Assembly (NCBI RefSeq): GCF_017526105.1
Contig: NZ_CP071839.1
Coordinates: 2,470,501 to 2,534,500, forward strand
DNA length: 64,000 nt
Reading direction: 5' to 3'
DNA from: Streptomyces cyanogenus
Lineage (GTDB): Bacteria > Actinomycetota > Actinomycetes > Streptomycetales > Streptomycetaceae
The position numbers were made by a program, and so were the translations under genes. The notes beneath the pieces are model-generated. The model saw nothing but the letters and a program-made list of their open reading frames with translations, had not been told where the DNA came from and did not search any database. Shown here piece by piece: positions 24,702 through 34,151 of the stretch; the stretch's first letter is position 1; each line of letters opens with the position of its first letter.

Positions 24702-25925
24702 TCAGCTCTCCCTGCCGGCAGTCGGGGGTTGGGGGGTGTGCGGTTCGGGGGTGTGCGGTTCGGGGGTGTGGGGCTCGGGGACGTGAGGCTCGGGGGTGTG
24801 GGGGTCGAGGGTCTGGGGTTCGAGGGTGCGGGGTCCGGCACTCACGGCATCCGGCCCGTCGGCGCGGGAGGCCGAGACGTTGGGCAGGACGAACCCTGCG
24901 GTCGAGGCGTCCGGCGCGGCAGATCCTGCAGCCGAGGCTTCCGGTACGGCGGACCCCGCGGCTGAGACGTTGGGCAGGACGAACCCCGCGGTCGAGGCGC
25001 CCGGCACGGCGGCCCCCGCAGCCGAGGCACCCGGCACAGCAGACCCCGCGGTCGAGGCGCCCGGCGCGGCAGATCCTGCAGCCGAGGCACGCGGCACAGC
25101 GGCCCCCGCAGCCGAGGCACCCGGCACAGCAGACCCCGCGGCCGAACCGCCCGGCACACCAGACCCCCCGGCCGAAGCCCCCCGCAGGGCTCCCGCAGGC
25201 ACCGCGTCCAGAAACGCCGGTCGCTCTCCGCCGCCGTGCACCTGCAGGCTCGCCCCGCTGATGTAGGCGGCGGCGTCGGAGGCGAGGAAGACGGCGGCGG
25301 CGCCGATGTCGGCGGGGACGGCCAGGCGGCCCAGCGGGACGGTGCGGGAGACGGCGGCGATGCCGTCGGGGCCGCCGTAGTGCAGGTGGGCCGAGCCGGT
25401 GTGGACCATGCCGACGACGAGCGTGTTGACACGGACCTCCGGCGCCCACTCCACGGCCATCGAGGCGGCCAGGTTCGCGAGCCCCGCCTTGGCCGCGCCG
25501 TAGGCGGCCGAGCCGGGCGAGGGGCGGCCCCCGCTGACACTGCCGACCATCACGATCGAGCCCCTGCTGCGCCGGAGGTGGTCGTAGGCGGCGAGGGACG
25601 CGGTGAGCGGGGTGATCAGGTTCAGCTCGACGACCTTGGCGTGCCGTTCGGCGTCGGCGTCGGCGAGGCGCCGGTACGGGGTGCCGCCCGCGTTGTTGAC
25701 GAGCACGTCCAGCCGGGGCAGTGCGGCGAAGAAGGCCCGGACGGCGGGCGGGTCGCGCAGGTCCAGCGGGGCGAACTCGACGCCGGGCGAGGGCCGTTCG
25801 GGAGGCCGGCGGGCGCAGGCCAGGACCCGGGCGCCCGCGTCCGCGAAGGCCCGGGCGATCCCCGCGCCCACCCCTCGGGTGCCGCCGGTGACCACGACGG
25901 TGCTGCCGCGCAGTGAGTTGTCCAC
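24702..25925 (-). CDS. Short-chain dehydrogenase, Rv3549c-like, with 166-residue repetitive tail
   Basis: A 407-residue protein. Residues 1-241 are a complete classical SDR: TGGTRGVG at 13-20, NNAG at 77-80, Tyr142-x3-Lys146 ('AYGAAKAG'), ending in the 'GGGERPAFLDA' seen at the C-terminus of mycobacterial Rv3549c relatives. Residues 242-351 are eleven decapeptide repeats of the type (V/A)P-G-A-S-(A/T)-A-G-S-A, all in register, and about 372-401 are EPHTP pentapeptides. Ordinary SDRs stop near 250. The GTG at 25925 has GGAGG 5 bases upstream. The catalytic domain looks intact, so the tail is probably a tolerated in-frame minisatellite expansion or a disordered linker. Confidence 0.85.
   Translation of the reverse strand: MDNSLRGSTVVVTGGTRGVGAGIARAFADAGARVLACARRPPERPSPGVEFAPLDLRDPPAVRAFFAALPRLDVLVNNAGGTPYRRLADADAERHAKVVELNLITPLTASLAAYDHLRRSRGSIVMVGSVSGGRPSPGSAAYGAAKAGLANLAASMAVEWAPEVRVNTLVVGMVHTGSAHLHYGGPDGIAAVSRTVPLGRLAVPADIGAAAVFLASDAAAYISGASLQVHGGGERPAFLDAVPAGALRGASAGGSGVPGGSAAGSAVPGASAAGAAVPRASAAGSAAPGASTAGSAVPGASAAGAAVPGASTAGFVLPNVSAAGSAVPEASAAGSAAPDASTAGFVLPNVSASRADGPDAVSAGPRTLEPQTLDPHTPEPHVPEPHTPEPHTPEPHTPQPPTAGRES
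24723..24812 (-). repeat. In-frame 15-bp repeats encoding EPHTP
   Basis: Near-identical 15-base units encode EPH(T/V)P about five times near the C-terminus of the repeat-tailed SDR; the plus strand shows recurring GGTTCGGGGGTGTG. A second, shorter-period expansion directly after the decapeptide block. Confidence 0.8.
24873..25202 (-). repeat. In-frame 30-bp tandem repeats (11 units) in the SDR gene
   Basis: Eleven consecutive 30-base units encode decapeptides with a Ser at every tenth position. Some units are nearly identical, for example the two copies encoding STAGFVLPNVSA at residues 311-321 and 341-351 of the protein. There are no unique spacers, so this is not a CRISPR. Units keep the reading frame. 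Confidence 0.88.
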
Positions 25926-25972
25926 AGGGCCTCCCGCTTGTCTGCGCCGACTGCTAGCTTCGAAGCCTCGCA

Positions 25973-25990
25973 ACCTAACAAATGTTTGGT
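25973..25990. promoter_or_regulatory. Probable operator of the KstR2-like regulator, divergent promoter 1
   Basis: ACCTAACAAATGTTTGGT fits the inverted repeat ACCNAACANNTGTTNGGT. It lies between the two-SDR operon (minus) and the echA20-ipdABC operon (plus). A copy matching at 16 of 18 positions is in the other divergent promoter of the cluster at 32009-32026, and the cluster encodes one TetR regulator. The link to that regulator is inferred. Confidence 0.75.
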
Positions 25991-26011
25991 GGAAAGGTAG
26001 CTGATGCGCCC

Positions 26012-26755
26012 ATGGGTGTCTCCTGTTCGTCCCCGGAAAAGGGGATTTCCGTAGTCACCGTCGACTACCCACCGGTCAACGCGCTGCCGGTGCGCGGCTG
26101 GTTCGCCCTGGCCGACGCCGTGCGCACGGCCGGCCGGGACCCGGAGATCCGCTGCGTGGTCCTGGCCGCCGAGGGGCGCGGGTTCAACGCGGGCGTGGAC
26201 ATCAAGGAGATACAGGCGGCCGGACAGGAGGCCCTGATCGGCGCCAACCGGGGCTGCGCGGAGGCCTTCGCGGCGGTCTACGAGTGCGAGACACCGGTCG
26301 TCGCGGCGGTGCAGGGCTTCTGCCTGGGCGGCGGCATCGGCCTGGCGGGCAACGCGGACGCCGTGGTGGCGAGCGAGGACGCGACCTTCGGGCTGCCCGA
26401 GCTGGACCGGGGAGCGCTGGGCGCCGCGACCCACCTGGCCCGGCTGGTCCCGCAGCACCTGATGCGCGCGCTGTACTACACCGGGCGCACGGCGAGCGCC
26501 GCCGAACTGCACGCGCACGGCTCGGTGTGGCGGGTGGTGCCGCGCGAGGAGCTGGCCGGGGCGGCGCTGGAACTGGCCCGGCAGATCGCCGCGAAGGACG
26601 GACGGCTGCTGCGCATGGCCAAGGCCGCCATCAACGGCATCGACCCGGTCGACGTGCGCCGCAGCTACCGCTTCGAGCAGGGCTTCACCTTCGAGGCCAA
26701 CCTCGGCGGGCTGGCCGGCCGGGTCCGCGACACGTTCGGGAAGGAGGGGGTGTAG
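26012..26755 (+). CDS. echA20: Enoyl-CoA hydratase family ring-opening hydrolase, EchA20-like
   Basis: A 247-residue crotonase-fold protein, the same length as mycobacterial EchA20. In that pathway EchA20 hydrolytically opens the remaining five-membered ring D of an HIP-derived CoA thioester. The oxyanion-hole regions 'EGRGFNAGVDIKE' and 'FCLGGGIGL', plus 'PELDRGALGAATHL', are the family features I recognise. The ATG at 25982 in the same frame lies inside the operator, so the ATG at 26012 is preferred, although GGAAAGG stands 14 bases away and better suits an out-of-frame ATG at 26004. It leads the ipd operon. Confidence 0.85.
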   Translation: MGVSCSSPEKGISVVTVDYPPVNALPVRGWFALADAVRTAGRDPEIRCVVLAAEGRGFNAGVDIKEIQAAGQEALIGANRGCAEAFAAVYECETPVVAAVQGFCLGGGIGLAGNADAVVASEDATFGLPELDRGALGAATHLARLVPQHLMRALYYTGRTASAAELHAHGSVWRVVPREELAGAALELARQIAAKDGRLLRMAKAAINGIDPVDVRRSYRFEQGFTFEANLGGLAGRVRDTFGKEGV

Positions 26756-27607
26756 ATGGCCGACAAGACGATGACCGCCGAGGAGGTGGTGTCCCGGCTG
26801 GCGAGCGGGATGACGCTCGGCATCGGCGGATGGGGCTCGCGCCGCAAGCCGATGGCGCTGGTCAGGGCGCTGCTGCGGTCGGGCATCGGCGATCTGACGG
26901 TCGTGGCGTACGGCGGCCCGGACGTCGGCATGCTGGCCGCCGCCGGGCGGATCCGCAGGCTGGTCACCGCGTTCGTCACCCTGGACTCCGTCCCGCTGGA
27001 ACCGCACTACCGGGCGGCGCGCGAGCGCGGCGGCTTCGAGCTGACCGAGGTCGACGAGGGGATGTTCCAGTGCGGGCTGCGCGCGGCGGCGCAGCGCCTG
27101 CCCTTCCTGCCGGTGCGGGCGGGCATCGGTTCGGACGTCATGCGGGTCAACCCGGACCTGAGGACGGTGACGTCGCCGTACGCGGACGGGGAGACGCTGG
27201 TGGCGATGCCCGCGTTACGGCTGGACGCGGCCCTGGTGCACGTCCACCGTGCCGACCGGCTGGGCAACGGCCAGTGCCTGGGCCCGGACCCGTACTTCGA
27301 CGACCTGTTCTGCGAGGCGGCGGACGCGGCCTACGTCTCCTGTGAACGGATCGTGGACACGGCCGAGTTGACCAAGGCGGCCGTTCCGCAGTCGCTGCTG
27401 CTCAAGCGGCTCGCGGTGACGGGTGTGGTGGAGGCGCCGAACGGCGCGCACTTCACGTCCTGCGCCCCGGAGTACGGCAGGGACGAGGAGTTCCAGCGGC
27501 GGTACGCGACCACGCCCTGGCCGGAGTTCGCCGCGCGCTTCCTCGGCGCGGACGAGGCCGCCTACCGGACGGCGGTCGAGGTCTGGCGCACGGAGCGGCA
27601 GCGATGA
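26756..27607 (+). CDS. ipdA: COCHEA-CoA hydrolase alpha subunit, IpdA-like
   Basis: A 283-residue class I CoA-transferase-fold protein. The start region 'SGMTLGIGGWGSRRKPMAL' is the IpdA form of the CoA-transferase alpha subunit, and 'YGGPDVGML', 'DEGMFQCGLRAAAQR' and 'VEAPNGAHFTSCAPEYGRD' are features I recall from IpdA. In mycobacteria and rhodococci IpdAB does not transfer CoA but hydrolytically opens the last steroid ring (ring C). It begins directly after the echA20 stop, with GGAGG upstream, and overlaps ipdB by ATGA, as expected for a heteromer. Confidence 0.87.
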   Translation: MADKTMTAEEVVSRLASGMTLGIGGWGSRRKPMALVRALLRSGIGDLTVVAYGGPDVGMLAAAGRIRRLVTAFVTLDSVPLEPHYRAARERGGFELTEVDEGMFQCGLRAAAQRLPFLPVRAGIGSDVMRVNPDLRTVTSPYADGETLVAMPALRLDAALVHVHRADRLGNGQCLGPDPYFDDLFCEAADAAYVSCERIVDTAELTKAAVPQSLLLKRLAVTGVVEAPNGAHFTSCAPEYGRDEEFQRRYATTPWPEFAARFLGADEAAYRTAVEVWRTERQR

Positions 27608-28344
27608 GCGCCACCCGCGCCGAGTACTGCGTGATCGCCTGCGCCGAGGCGTGGCGCGGCGCCGGGGAGGTCCTGGCCAGCCCGATGGGCCTGATCCCGT
27701 CGCTGGGCGCGCGGCTGGCCCGGCTGACCTTCGCACCGGACCTGCTGCTGACGGACGGCGAGGCCCTGCTGGTCCGTCCGGACGGCACCCCGGAGGGCTG
27801 GCTGCCCTACCGGCAGCACCTGGAGCTGGTGGCGGGCGGCCGGCGGCACGTGATGATGGGCGCGAGCCAGCTCGACCGGTACGGCAACCAGAACATCTCC
27901 TGCATCGGCGACTGGTCGCAGCCCCGCAGACAGCTCCTCGGAGTGCGCGGGGCACCGCTGAACACGCTGAACAACCCGACGAGTTACTGGGTCCCGAGAC
28001 ACTCGCGGCGGGTGTTCGTGGAGCGGGTGGACATGGTGTGCGGGGTGGGGTACGACCGGGCGGCCGGCCTGGGCGCCGCGGGCCGGTTCCACCGCATCGC
28101 CCGGGTCGTCACCGACCTCGCCGTTCTCGACTTCGCGACCCCCGACCACTCCATGCGGCTGGTCTCGGTGCATCCGGGGGCGAGCGTGGAGCAGGTGCGG
28201 GAGGCGACGGGGTTCGAGCTGGCCGTACCGGACGGGGTGCCGTACACCCGGGAGCCCGAGGCGGCGGAACTGCGGCTGGTCCGCGAGGTGCTGGACCCGC
28301 AGGGGGCGCGCACGCGCGAGGTGCCGGAGGGGGCGGGAGGCTGA
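27604..28344 (+). CDS. ipdB: COCHEA-CoA hydrolase beta subunit, IpdB-like
   Basis: A 246-residue class I CoA-transferase beta-type subunit. The residues 'MGASQLDRYGNQNIS' and 'VERVDMVCGVGYDR' match the IpdB type. The catalytic Glu of true CoA-transferases (in a SENG motif) is not present in the usual form, in line with a hydrolase role. It overlaps ipdA (ATGA) and ipdC (TGATG), so subunits should be made in equal amounts. Degrades the ring-C intermediate together with IpdA. Confidence 0.87.
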   Translation: MSATRAEYCVIACAEAWRGAGEVLASPMGLIPSLGARLARLTFAPDLLLTDGEALLVRPDGTPEGWLPYRQHLELVAGGRRHVMMGASQLDRYGNQNISCIGDWSQPRRQLLGVRGAPLNTLNNPTSYWVPRHSRRVFVERVDMVCGVGYDRAAGLGAAGRFHRIARVVTDLAVLDFATPDHSMRLVSVHPGASVEQVREATGFELAVPDGVPYTREPEAAELRLVREVLDPQGARTREVPEGAGG

Positions 28345-29385
28345 TGGAGACCGCGCTCACCCGGCTGGCCGGGGTCCGCCATCCGATCGTGCAGACCGGG
28401 ATGGGCTGGGTGGCCGGGCCCCGCCTGGTCTCGGCGGCGGCGAACGCCGGTGCCCTCGGCATCCTCGCCTCCGCGACGATGACGCTCGATCAGTTGCGGG
28501 ACGCGATCAGGGAGGTGCGCTCCCGGACCGGCGCGCCGTTCGGGGTGAACCTCCGGGCCGACGCGGGGGACGCACCGGACCGGGTGCGGATCCTGCTGGA
28601 GGAGGGCGTCCGGGTGGTCTCGTTCGCCCTGGCCCCCTCCCCCGGGCTGATCGCCGAGCTGAAGGCGGCGGGCGTGGTGGTCATCCCGTCCGTCGGGGCC
28701 CGGCGGCACGCCGAGAAGGTGGCGGCCTGGGGTGCGGACGCGGTGCTCGTGCAGGGCGGCGAGGGCGGTGGGCACACCGGCGAGGTGGCGACCAGCGTGC
28801 TGTTGCCGCAGGTGGTGGACGCGGTGCGGATACCGGTGGTGGCGGCGGGCGGCTTCTTCGACGGGCGGGGGCTGGCGGCGGCGCTGGCGTACGGGGCGGC
28901 CGGGGTGGCGATGGGGACGCGGTTCCTGCTCACCTCCGACTCGACGGTCCCGGACGCGGTGAAGGGCCGGTATCTGTCGGCGACGGTCCGGGACGTCACG
29001 GTGACCCGGGCGGTGGACGGCCTGCCGCACCGGATGCTGCGCACCGACCTGGTGGCGGCGCTGGAGCGGTCGGGCCGGATACGCGCCTTCGCGCACGCCG
29101 TGCGGCGGGCGGCCGGTTTCCGGCGGCTGTCGGGGCTGACCTGGCGGCAGCTGGTCCGCGACGGACTCGCCCTCAGGCACGGCAAGGAGCTCTCCTGGAG
29201 TCAGGTGCTGCTGGCCGCCAACACGCCGATGCTGCTGAAGTCGGCGATGGTGGACGGCCGTACGGATCTGGGGGTGATGGCGGCCGGGCAGGTCGCCGGG
29301 GTGATCGACGACCTGCCGTCGTGCGCGGAGCTGGTGGAGCGGATCATGCAGGAGGCGGAGGAGGTGCTGGGCGTGCTGGCGGGGC

Positions 29386-29402
<17 letters not shown>
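28344..29402 (+). CDS. ipdC: FMN-dependent oxidoreductase, nitronate-monooxygenase fold, IpdC-like
   Basis: A 352-residue TIM-barrel flavoprotein of the nitronate monooxygenase/enoyl reductase II family. The N-terminal 'HPIVQTGMGWVAGPRLVSAA', the 'VQGGEGGGHTGEV' phosphate-binding loop and 'PVVAAGGFFDG...GTRFLLTSD' are the FMN-binding elements. In known pathways IpdC introduces or moves a double bond in a HIEC-CoA-type intermediate before ring opening by EchA20. The start overlaps the ipdB stop. Its last 17 bases overlap the 3' end of the convergent thiolase gene. Confidence 0.86.
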
Positions 29403-30543
<1,141 letters not shown>

Positions 30544-30568
30544 GACGACTCCCTCTGACGGAAAGGGG

Positions 30569-31180
30569 CTATGTGCGTACGGCGATCCCGTCCAGCACCA
30601 TCGACAGGTACTGGCGGGCGATCTCCTCGGGGCTGTGCCGGCCGCCGGGCCGGTACCAGGAGGCGGCGACCCACACGGTGTCGCGCACGAACCGGTAGGT
30701 GAGCCGGACGTCCAGGTCCGCGCGGAAGACCCGCTCGGCGACCCCGCGTTCCAGCGTGCTCAGCCACGCCTTCTCGAACCGGCGCTGGGATTCGGCGAGA
30801 AAGGCGAAGCGGTCCTGGGCGACGAGTTGTTTGCTCTCCTTCTGGTAGATCGCGACGGCGGCGCGGTGCCGGTCGATCTCCCGGAAGGACTCGGTGACCA
30901 GCGCCTCCAGCGTCTCGCGGGGTCCGAGTCCGGAGGCGAGGACGGTGTCGTAGCCGTCCCAGAGTTCGTCGAGGAAGGTCCGCAGGATCTCCTCGAGCAT
31001 CGACTCCTTGGAGTCGAAGTGGTAGTAGAGGCTGCCCGCGAGCATCCCGGCGTGGTCGGCGATCCGGCGGACGGTGGTGGCGTTGTAGCCGTGCTCGGCG
31101 AAGACCTCGGCTGCGGTGTTGAGGAGTTCTCCGCGCCGGGCCGCTGCCGCGGTCACCTGGGGCTTCTTCTTGGTCGGCAC
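30569..31180 (-). CDS. kstR2: TetR-family repressor, KstR2-like
   Basis: A 203-residue TetR regulator; KstR2 has about 200. The N-terminal helix-turn-helix reads 'NATTVRRIADHAGMLAGSLYYHF'-like in two parts (residues about 33-55). The C-terminal domain has 'AVAIYQKESKQL', 'RRFEKAW' and 'YRFVRDTVWVAASWYRPGG', features I recall from KstR2, which releases DNA when it binds HIP-CoA. It lies within the operon it probably represses, 26 bases after ipdF, and starts at GTG. The two matching palindromes in the cluster are its likely targets. Confidence 0.86.
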   Translation of the reverse strand: MPTKKKPQVTAAAARRGELLNTAAEVFAEHGYNATTVRRIADHAGMLAGSLYYHFDSKESMLEEILRTFLDELWDGYDTVLASGLGPRETLEALVTESFREIDRHRAAVAIYQKESKQLVAQDRFAFLAESQRRFEKAWLSTLERGVAERVFRADLDVRLTYRFVRDTVWVAASWYRPGGRHSPEEIARQYLSMVLDGIAVRT

Positions 31181-31206
31181 GCACCCATTGTGGTCTGCTC
31201 CGCTCC

Positions 31207-31992
31207 TCAGGGGTGCTGGCTGCTGACGGCGACGACCTCGCCGGTCATGTAGGAGGAGTAGCCGGAGGCGAGGAAGACGATCACGTTGGCCACCTCCCAG
31301 GGCTCGGCGTACCGCCCGTAGGCCTCCCGTTCGGTCAGTTCGGCGAGCAGCTCGGCGGAGGTGACCTTCGCCAGGTGCGGGTGCATGGCGAGGCTGGGGG
31401 CGACGGCGTTGACGCGCACGCCGTAGGCGGCGGCCTCGATCGCCGCGCACCGGGTGAGCGCCATGACGCCGGCCTTGGCGGCGGCGTAGTGGGCCTGTCC
31501 GGCCTGGGCGCGCCAGCCGACGACGGAGGCGTTGTTGACGATGACCCCGCCGCCGGTGCCGCGCATGGCGCGCAGGGCGGCCCGGATGCAGCGGAAGGTG
31601 CCGTTCAGGGTGACGTCCAGCACCCGGGACCACTGCTCGTCGGTCATGTCGACGAGGTCCGAAGTGCCGCCGAGTCCGGCGTTGTTGACGACGACGTCCA
31701 GCCGTCCGTGCGCGGCGACGGCCGCGTCGAACAGGTCCCGCACCTGGTCCGCGTCGGTGACGTCGCACGGCACCGCGGTGACCGCGCCGGGGAACTCCCG
31801 GCCCAGCGCGGTCTCGTGCTCCTTCAGCCGGCGTGGGTGGGCGTCGCTGATCAGCACGCGGGCGCCCTCCTCCAGGAAGCGGCGCGCGGTGGCTCCGCCG
31901 ATGCCGGTGCCGGCCGCGGCGGTGACGACGGCGGTGCGGCCGCGCAGCAGTCCGTGCCCGGGGACGTAGGCCGGGCTCTCGACGCCTGTCAT
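31207..31992 (-). CDS. ipdF: Short-chain dehydrogenase, IpdF-like
   Basis: A 261-residue SDR with the unusual cofactor loop TAAAGTGIGGATARR (near residues 24-38), NNAG, a Ser in 'IVNNASVVGW' and the catalytic Tyr-x3-Lys in 'HYAAAKAG'. The 'GWRAQAGQAHYAAAKAGVMA' stretch and the C-terminal 'SSQHP' are what I remember of IpdF (Rv3559c), which acts on the 5'-hydroxyl/keto group of HIP-CoA-type compounds. It is the first gene of the minus-strand operon and lies next to the second palindrome, divergent from the acyl-CoA dehydrogenases. Confidence 0.87.
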   Translation of the reverse strand: MTGVESPAYVPGHGLLRGRTAVVTAAAGTGIGGATARRFLEEGARVLISDAHPRRLKEHETALGREFPGAVTAVPCDVTDADQVRDLFDAAVAAHGRLDVVVNNAGLGGTSDLVDMTDEQWSRVLDVTLNGTFRCIRAALRAMRGTGGGVIVNNASVVGWRAQAGQAHYAAAKAGVMALTRCAAIEAAAYGVRVNAVAPSLAMHPHLAKVTSAELLAELTEREAYGRYAEPWEVANVIVFLASGYSSYMTGEVVAVSSQHP

Positions 31993-32008
31993 GGGGTCAC
32001 GCTAACCT

Positions 32009-32026
32009 ACCAAACACTTGTTAGGG
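32009..32026. promoter_or_regulatory. Probable operator of the KstR2-like regulator, divergent promoter 2
   Basis: ACCAAACACTTGTTAGGG fits ACCNAACANNTGTTNGGT except for the last base. Its reverse complement matches the palindrome at 25973-25990 at 16 of 18 positions. It sits in the 66-base gap between ipdF (minus) and the fadE pair (plus), so one site could control both operons, including the regulator's own gene. Confidence 0.75.
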
Positions 32027-32058
32027 AAGGTGACGGGCACGGGTGGAAGGCGGCGACG

Positions 32059-33198
32059 GTGGACCTGACGCACTCTCCGGCCGACGAGGAGTTCCGCACC
32101 GAGGCCCGGGCCTGGCTGCGCGCGCACGTCCCGCGCACGCCGCTGCCGTCGCTGGAGACGGAGGAGGGCTTCGCGGCACACCGCGCGTGGGAGGCCGAAC
32201 TGGCCGCGGACCGCTGGTCGGTGGTGTCGTGGCCGGAGCGGTACGGCGGGCGGGACGCAGGACTGCTGCGCTGGCTGGTGTTCGAGGAGGAGTACTGGGC
32301 GGCGGGCGCGCCGGGCCGGGTCGGCCAGAACGGTGTCAGCCTGCTCGCGCCGACCCTGTTCGCGTACGGCACGCAGGAGCAACGCGCGCGCGTGCTGCCG
32401 CCGATGGCCACGGGCGAGGTGGTCTGGGCGCAGGCCTGGTCCGAGCCGGAGGCGGGCTCGGACCTCGCCGCGCTCACCTCGCGGGCGGTGCGGACGGACG
32501 GCGGCTGGCGCTTGCGCGGGCAGAAGACCTGGTCCTCGCGCGCCGCGTTCGCCGACCGGGCCTTCGGCCTGTTCCGCAGCGACCCGGCGGCACCGGAACC
32601 GCACCAGGGGCTGACGTACCTCATGTTCGGTCTGCGGGACCCCGGCGTCACCGTCCGCCCGATCGGCCGCCTGGACGGCAAGCCGGCCTTCGCCGAACTG
32701 TTCCTGGACGACGTGTTCGTCCCGGACGAGGACGTGATCGGCGAGCCGGGCCAGGGCTGGCGGATCGCGATGTCCACGACGGGCGACGAACGCGGGCTCA
32801 CCCTGCGCTCCCCCGGCCGCTTCCTCGCCTCCGCCGCGCGGCTGCGCGACCTGTGGCGGGCCCAGGGCTCGCCCGAGCACTCCCGGGCCCGGGTGGCCGA
32901 CGCCCTGATCGCGGCCCGCGCCTACCAGCTGTTCGCCTACGCCGCCGCCTCCCGGATCCTGGACGGCGCCCGGCTCGGCCCGGAGTCCAGCATGAACAAG
33001 ATCTTCTGGTCCGAGCTCGACCTCGCGCTGCACGAGACGGCGCTCGACCTGCTGGGCGCGGAGGGCGAACTGGCGGACGGCGCCTGGTCCGAGGGGTACG
33101 TCTTCTCCCTGGCCGGCCCCGTCTACGCGGGCACGAACGAGATCCAGCGGGACATCGTCGCCGAGCGGCTGCTCGGCCTGCCGAAGGGACGCCGCTGA
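32059..33198 (+). CDS. Acyl-CoA dehydrogenase, FadE31-like
   Basis: A 379-residue FAD acyl-CoA dehydrogenase. 'WAQAWSEPEAGSDLA' is the FAD/substrate motif; 'GQKTWSSRAAF', 'DDVFVPDEDVIG' and the C-terminal 'GPVYAGTNEIQRDIVAERL' are characteristic, and the whole resembles mycobacterial FadE31, the larger partner of the alpha2beta2 steroid dehydrogenases. The frame is open far upstream, but the GTG at 32059 has GGAAGG 8 bases before it and gives a normal N-terminus. It overlaps the next gene by one base (TGATG). The partner is needed to complete the active site in this class. Confidence 0.87.
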   Translation: MDLTHSPADEEFRTEARAWLRAHVPRTPLPSLETEEGFAAHRAWEAELAADRWSVVSWPERYGGRDAGLLRWLVFEEEYWAAGAPGRVGQNGVSLLAPTLFAYGTQEQRARVLPPMATGEVVWAQAWSEPEAGSDLAALTSRAVRTDGGWRLRGQKTWSSRAAFADRAFGLFRSDPAAPEPHQGLTYLMFGLRDPGVTVRPIGRLDGKPAFAELFLDDVFVPDEDVIGEPGQGWRIAMSTTGDERGLTLRSPGRFLASAARLRDLWRAQGSPEHSRARVADALIAARAYQLFAYAAASRILDGARLGPESSMNKIFWSELDLALHETALDLLGAEGELADGAWSEGYVFSLAGPVYAGTNEIQRDIVAERLLGLPKGRR

Positions 33199-34151
33199 TG
33201 CGCTTCCTTCTCGACGCCGAGCAGCGCGCCTTCGCCGACGCGCTGCGCGCGATGCTCACCGCCGCGGACACCCCGGCGGTGATCCGGGACTGGAGCCGCG
33301 GCGACCACACACGCGGGCGCGCGCTGTGGTCGCGGCTCGCCGAGGCGGGGGTGTTCGCACTCGCGGTACCGGAGGAGTACGGCGGACTGGGCCCGCGTCC
33401 GGTGGAACTCGCCGTGGCATTCGTGGAGTTGGGCCGGTATGCGGTGCCCGGCCCGCTGGTGGAGACGGCCGGGGCGGCCGTACTCCTCGGGGAGCCCGCG
33501 CCGGCCCGGCGGTTCCTGCCCGGGCTCGCGGCCGGGGCGGACCTGGCGACGGTGGCGGCGCCCGGCGGGTACGCGCTCGACGGAGACGCGGCGTCCCTGC
33601 GCCTGTCGCCGGCCCCCGACGGCCTGTACCTCTGCACGGCGCCCCCCGGTCCGGTGCGCCGCTCCCTGGACCCGGCCCGCCGGCTGACCGCACTGCCCCC
33701 GGGCGGTGAACTCCTCACCCCGGCCGTGCCGTACGACCGGGCGCTCACCTGGATCCGGCTGGCCACCGCCGCCCAGGCCCTCGGCGTCGGGCTCGCCCTG
33801 CTCGACCGGACGGTCGCCCACGTGAGACAGCGCACCCAGTTCGGGGTGCCCGTCGGCTCCTTCCAGGCGGTCAAGCACCGCCTGGCCGACTCCAGGACCG
33901 CCCTGGAGTTCGCCCGCCCCCTGGTCCTCGGCGCGGCGGTGTCCCTGCGCCCGGAGGACGTGGCCGCGGCCAAGCTCACGGCGTGCGAGGCGGCGTACCG
34001 GACGGCCCGTACGGCACTGCACCTGCACGGCGCGATCGGGTACACGGCGGAGTACGACCTGTCCCTGTGGCTGACCAAGGCGAGGGCGCTGCGGTCGGCG
34101 TGGGGGACCCCGGAGGAGTGCCGGGACCGGGTGCTGGCGGCGGGGCTCTAG
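33198..34151 (+). CDS. Acyl-CoA dehydrogenase partner subunit, FadE32/FadE33-like
   Basis: A 317-residue acyl-CoA dehydrogenase, shorter than the typical 380, like the small subunits (FadE32/33 type) of heteromeric steroid dehydrogenases. 'VPEEYGGLG' opens the N-terminal domain; 'RTQFGVPVGSFQAVKHRLAD' and 'LHGAIGYTAEYDLSLWLTKAR' mark the C-terminal helical domain. The middle beta-domain is reduced and lacks the usual FAD motif of the partner. The start overlaps the fadE31-like stop. Its stop shares a CTAG with the stop of the convergent VWA gene. Confidence 0.85.
   Translation: MRFLLDAEQRAFADALRAMLTAADTPAVIRDWSRGDHTRGRALWSRLAEAGVFALAVPEEYGGLGPRPVELAVAFVELGRYAVPGPLVETAGAAVLLGEPAPARRFLPGLAAGADLATVAAPGGYALDGDAASLRLSPAPDGLYLCTAPPGPVRRSLDPARRLTALPPGGELLTPAVPYDRALTWIRLATAAQALGVGLALLDRTVAHVRQRTQFGVPVGSFQAVKHRLADSRTALEFARPLVLGAAVSLRPEDVAAAKLTACEAAYRTARTALHLHGAIGYTAEYDLSLWLTKARALRSAWGTPEECRDRVLAAGL

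Noticed and set aside
24873..25202. A CRISPR-like array with 30-bp period
   Set aside because: The units are contiguous without unique spacers, degenerate in the third codon base and in frame with an SDR gene; no cas genes are near.
25982..26011. ATG 25982 as the start of the echA20-like gene
   Set aside because: The codon lies inside the palindromic operator and has no ribosome site; the protein from ATG 26012 has the same length as known EchA20. A leaderless start there cannot be fully excluded.
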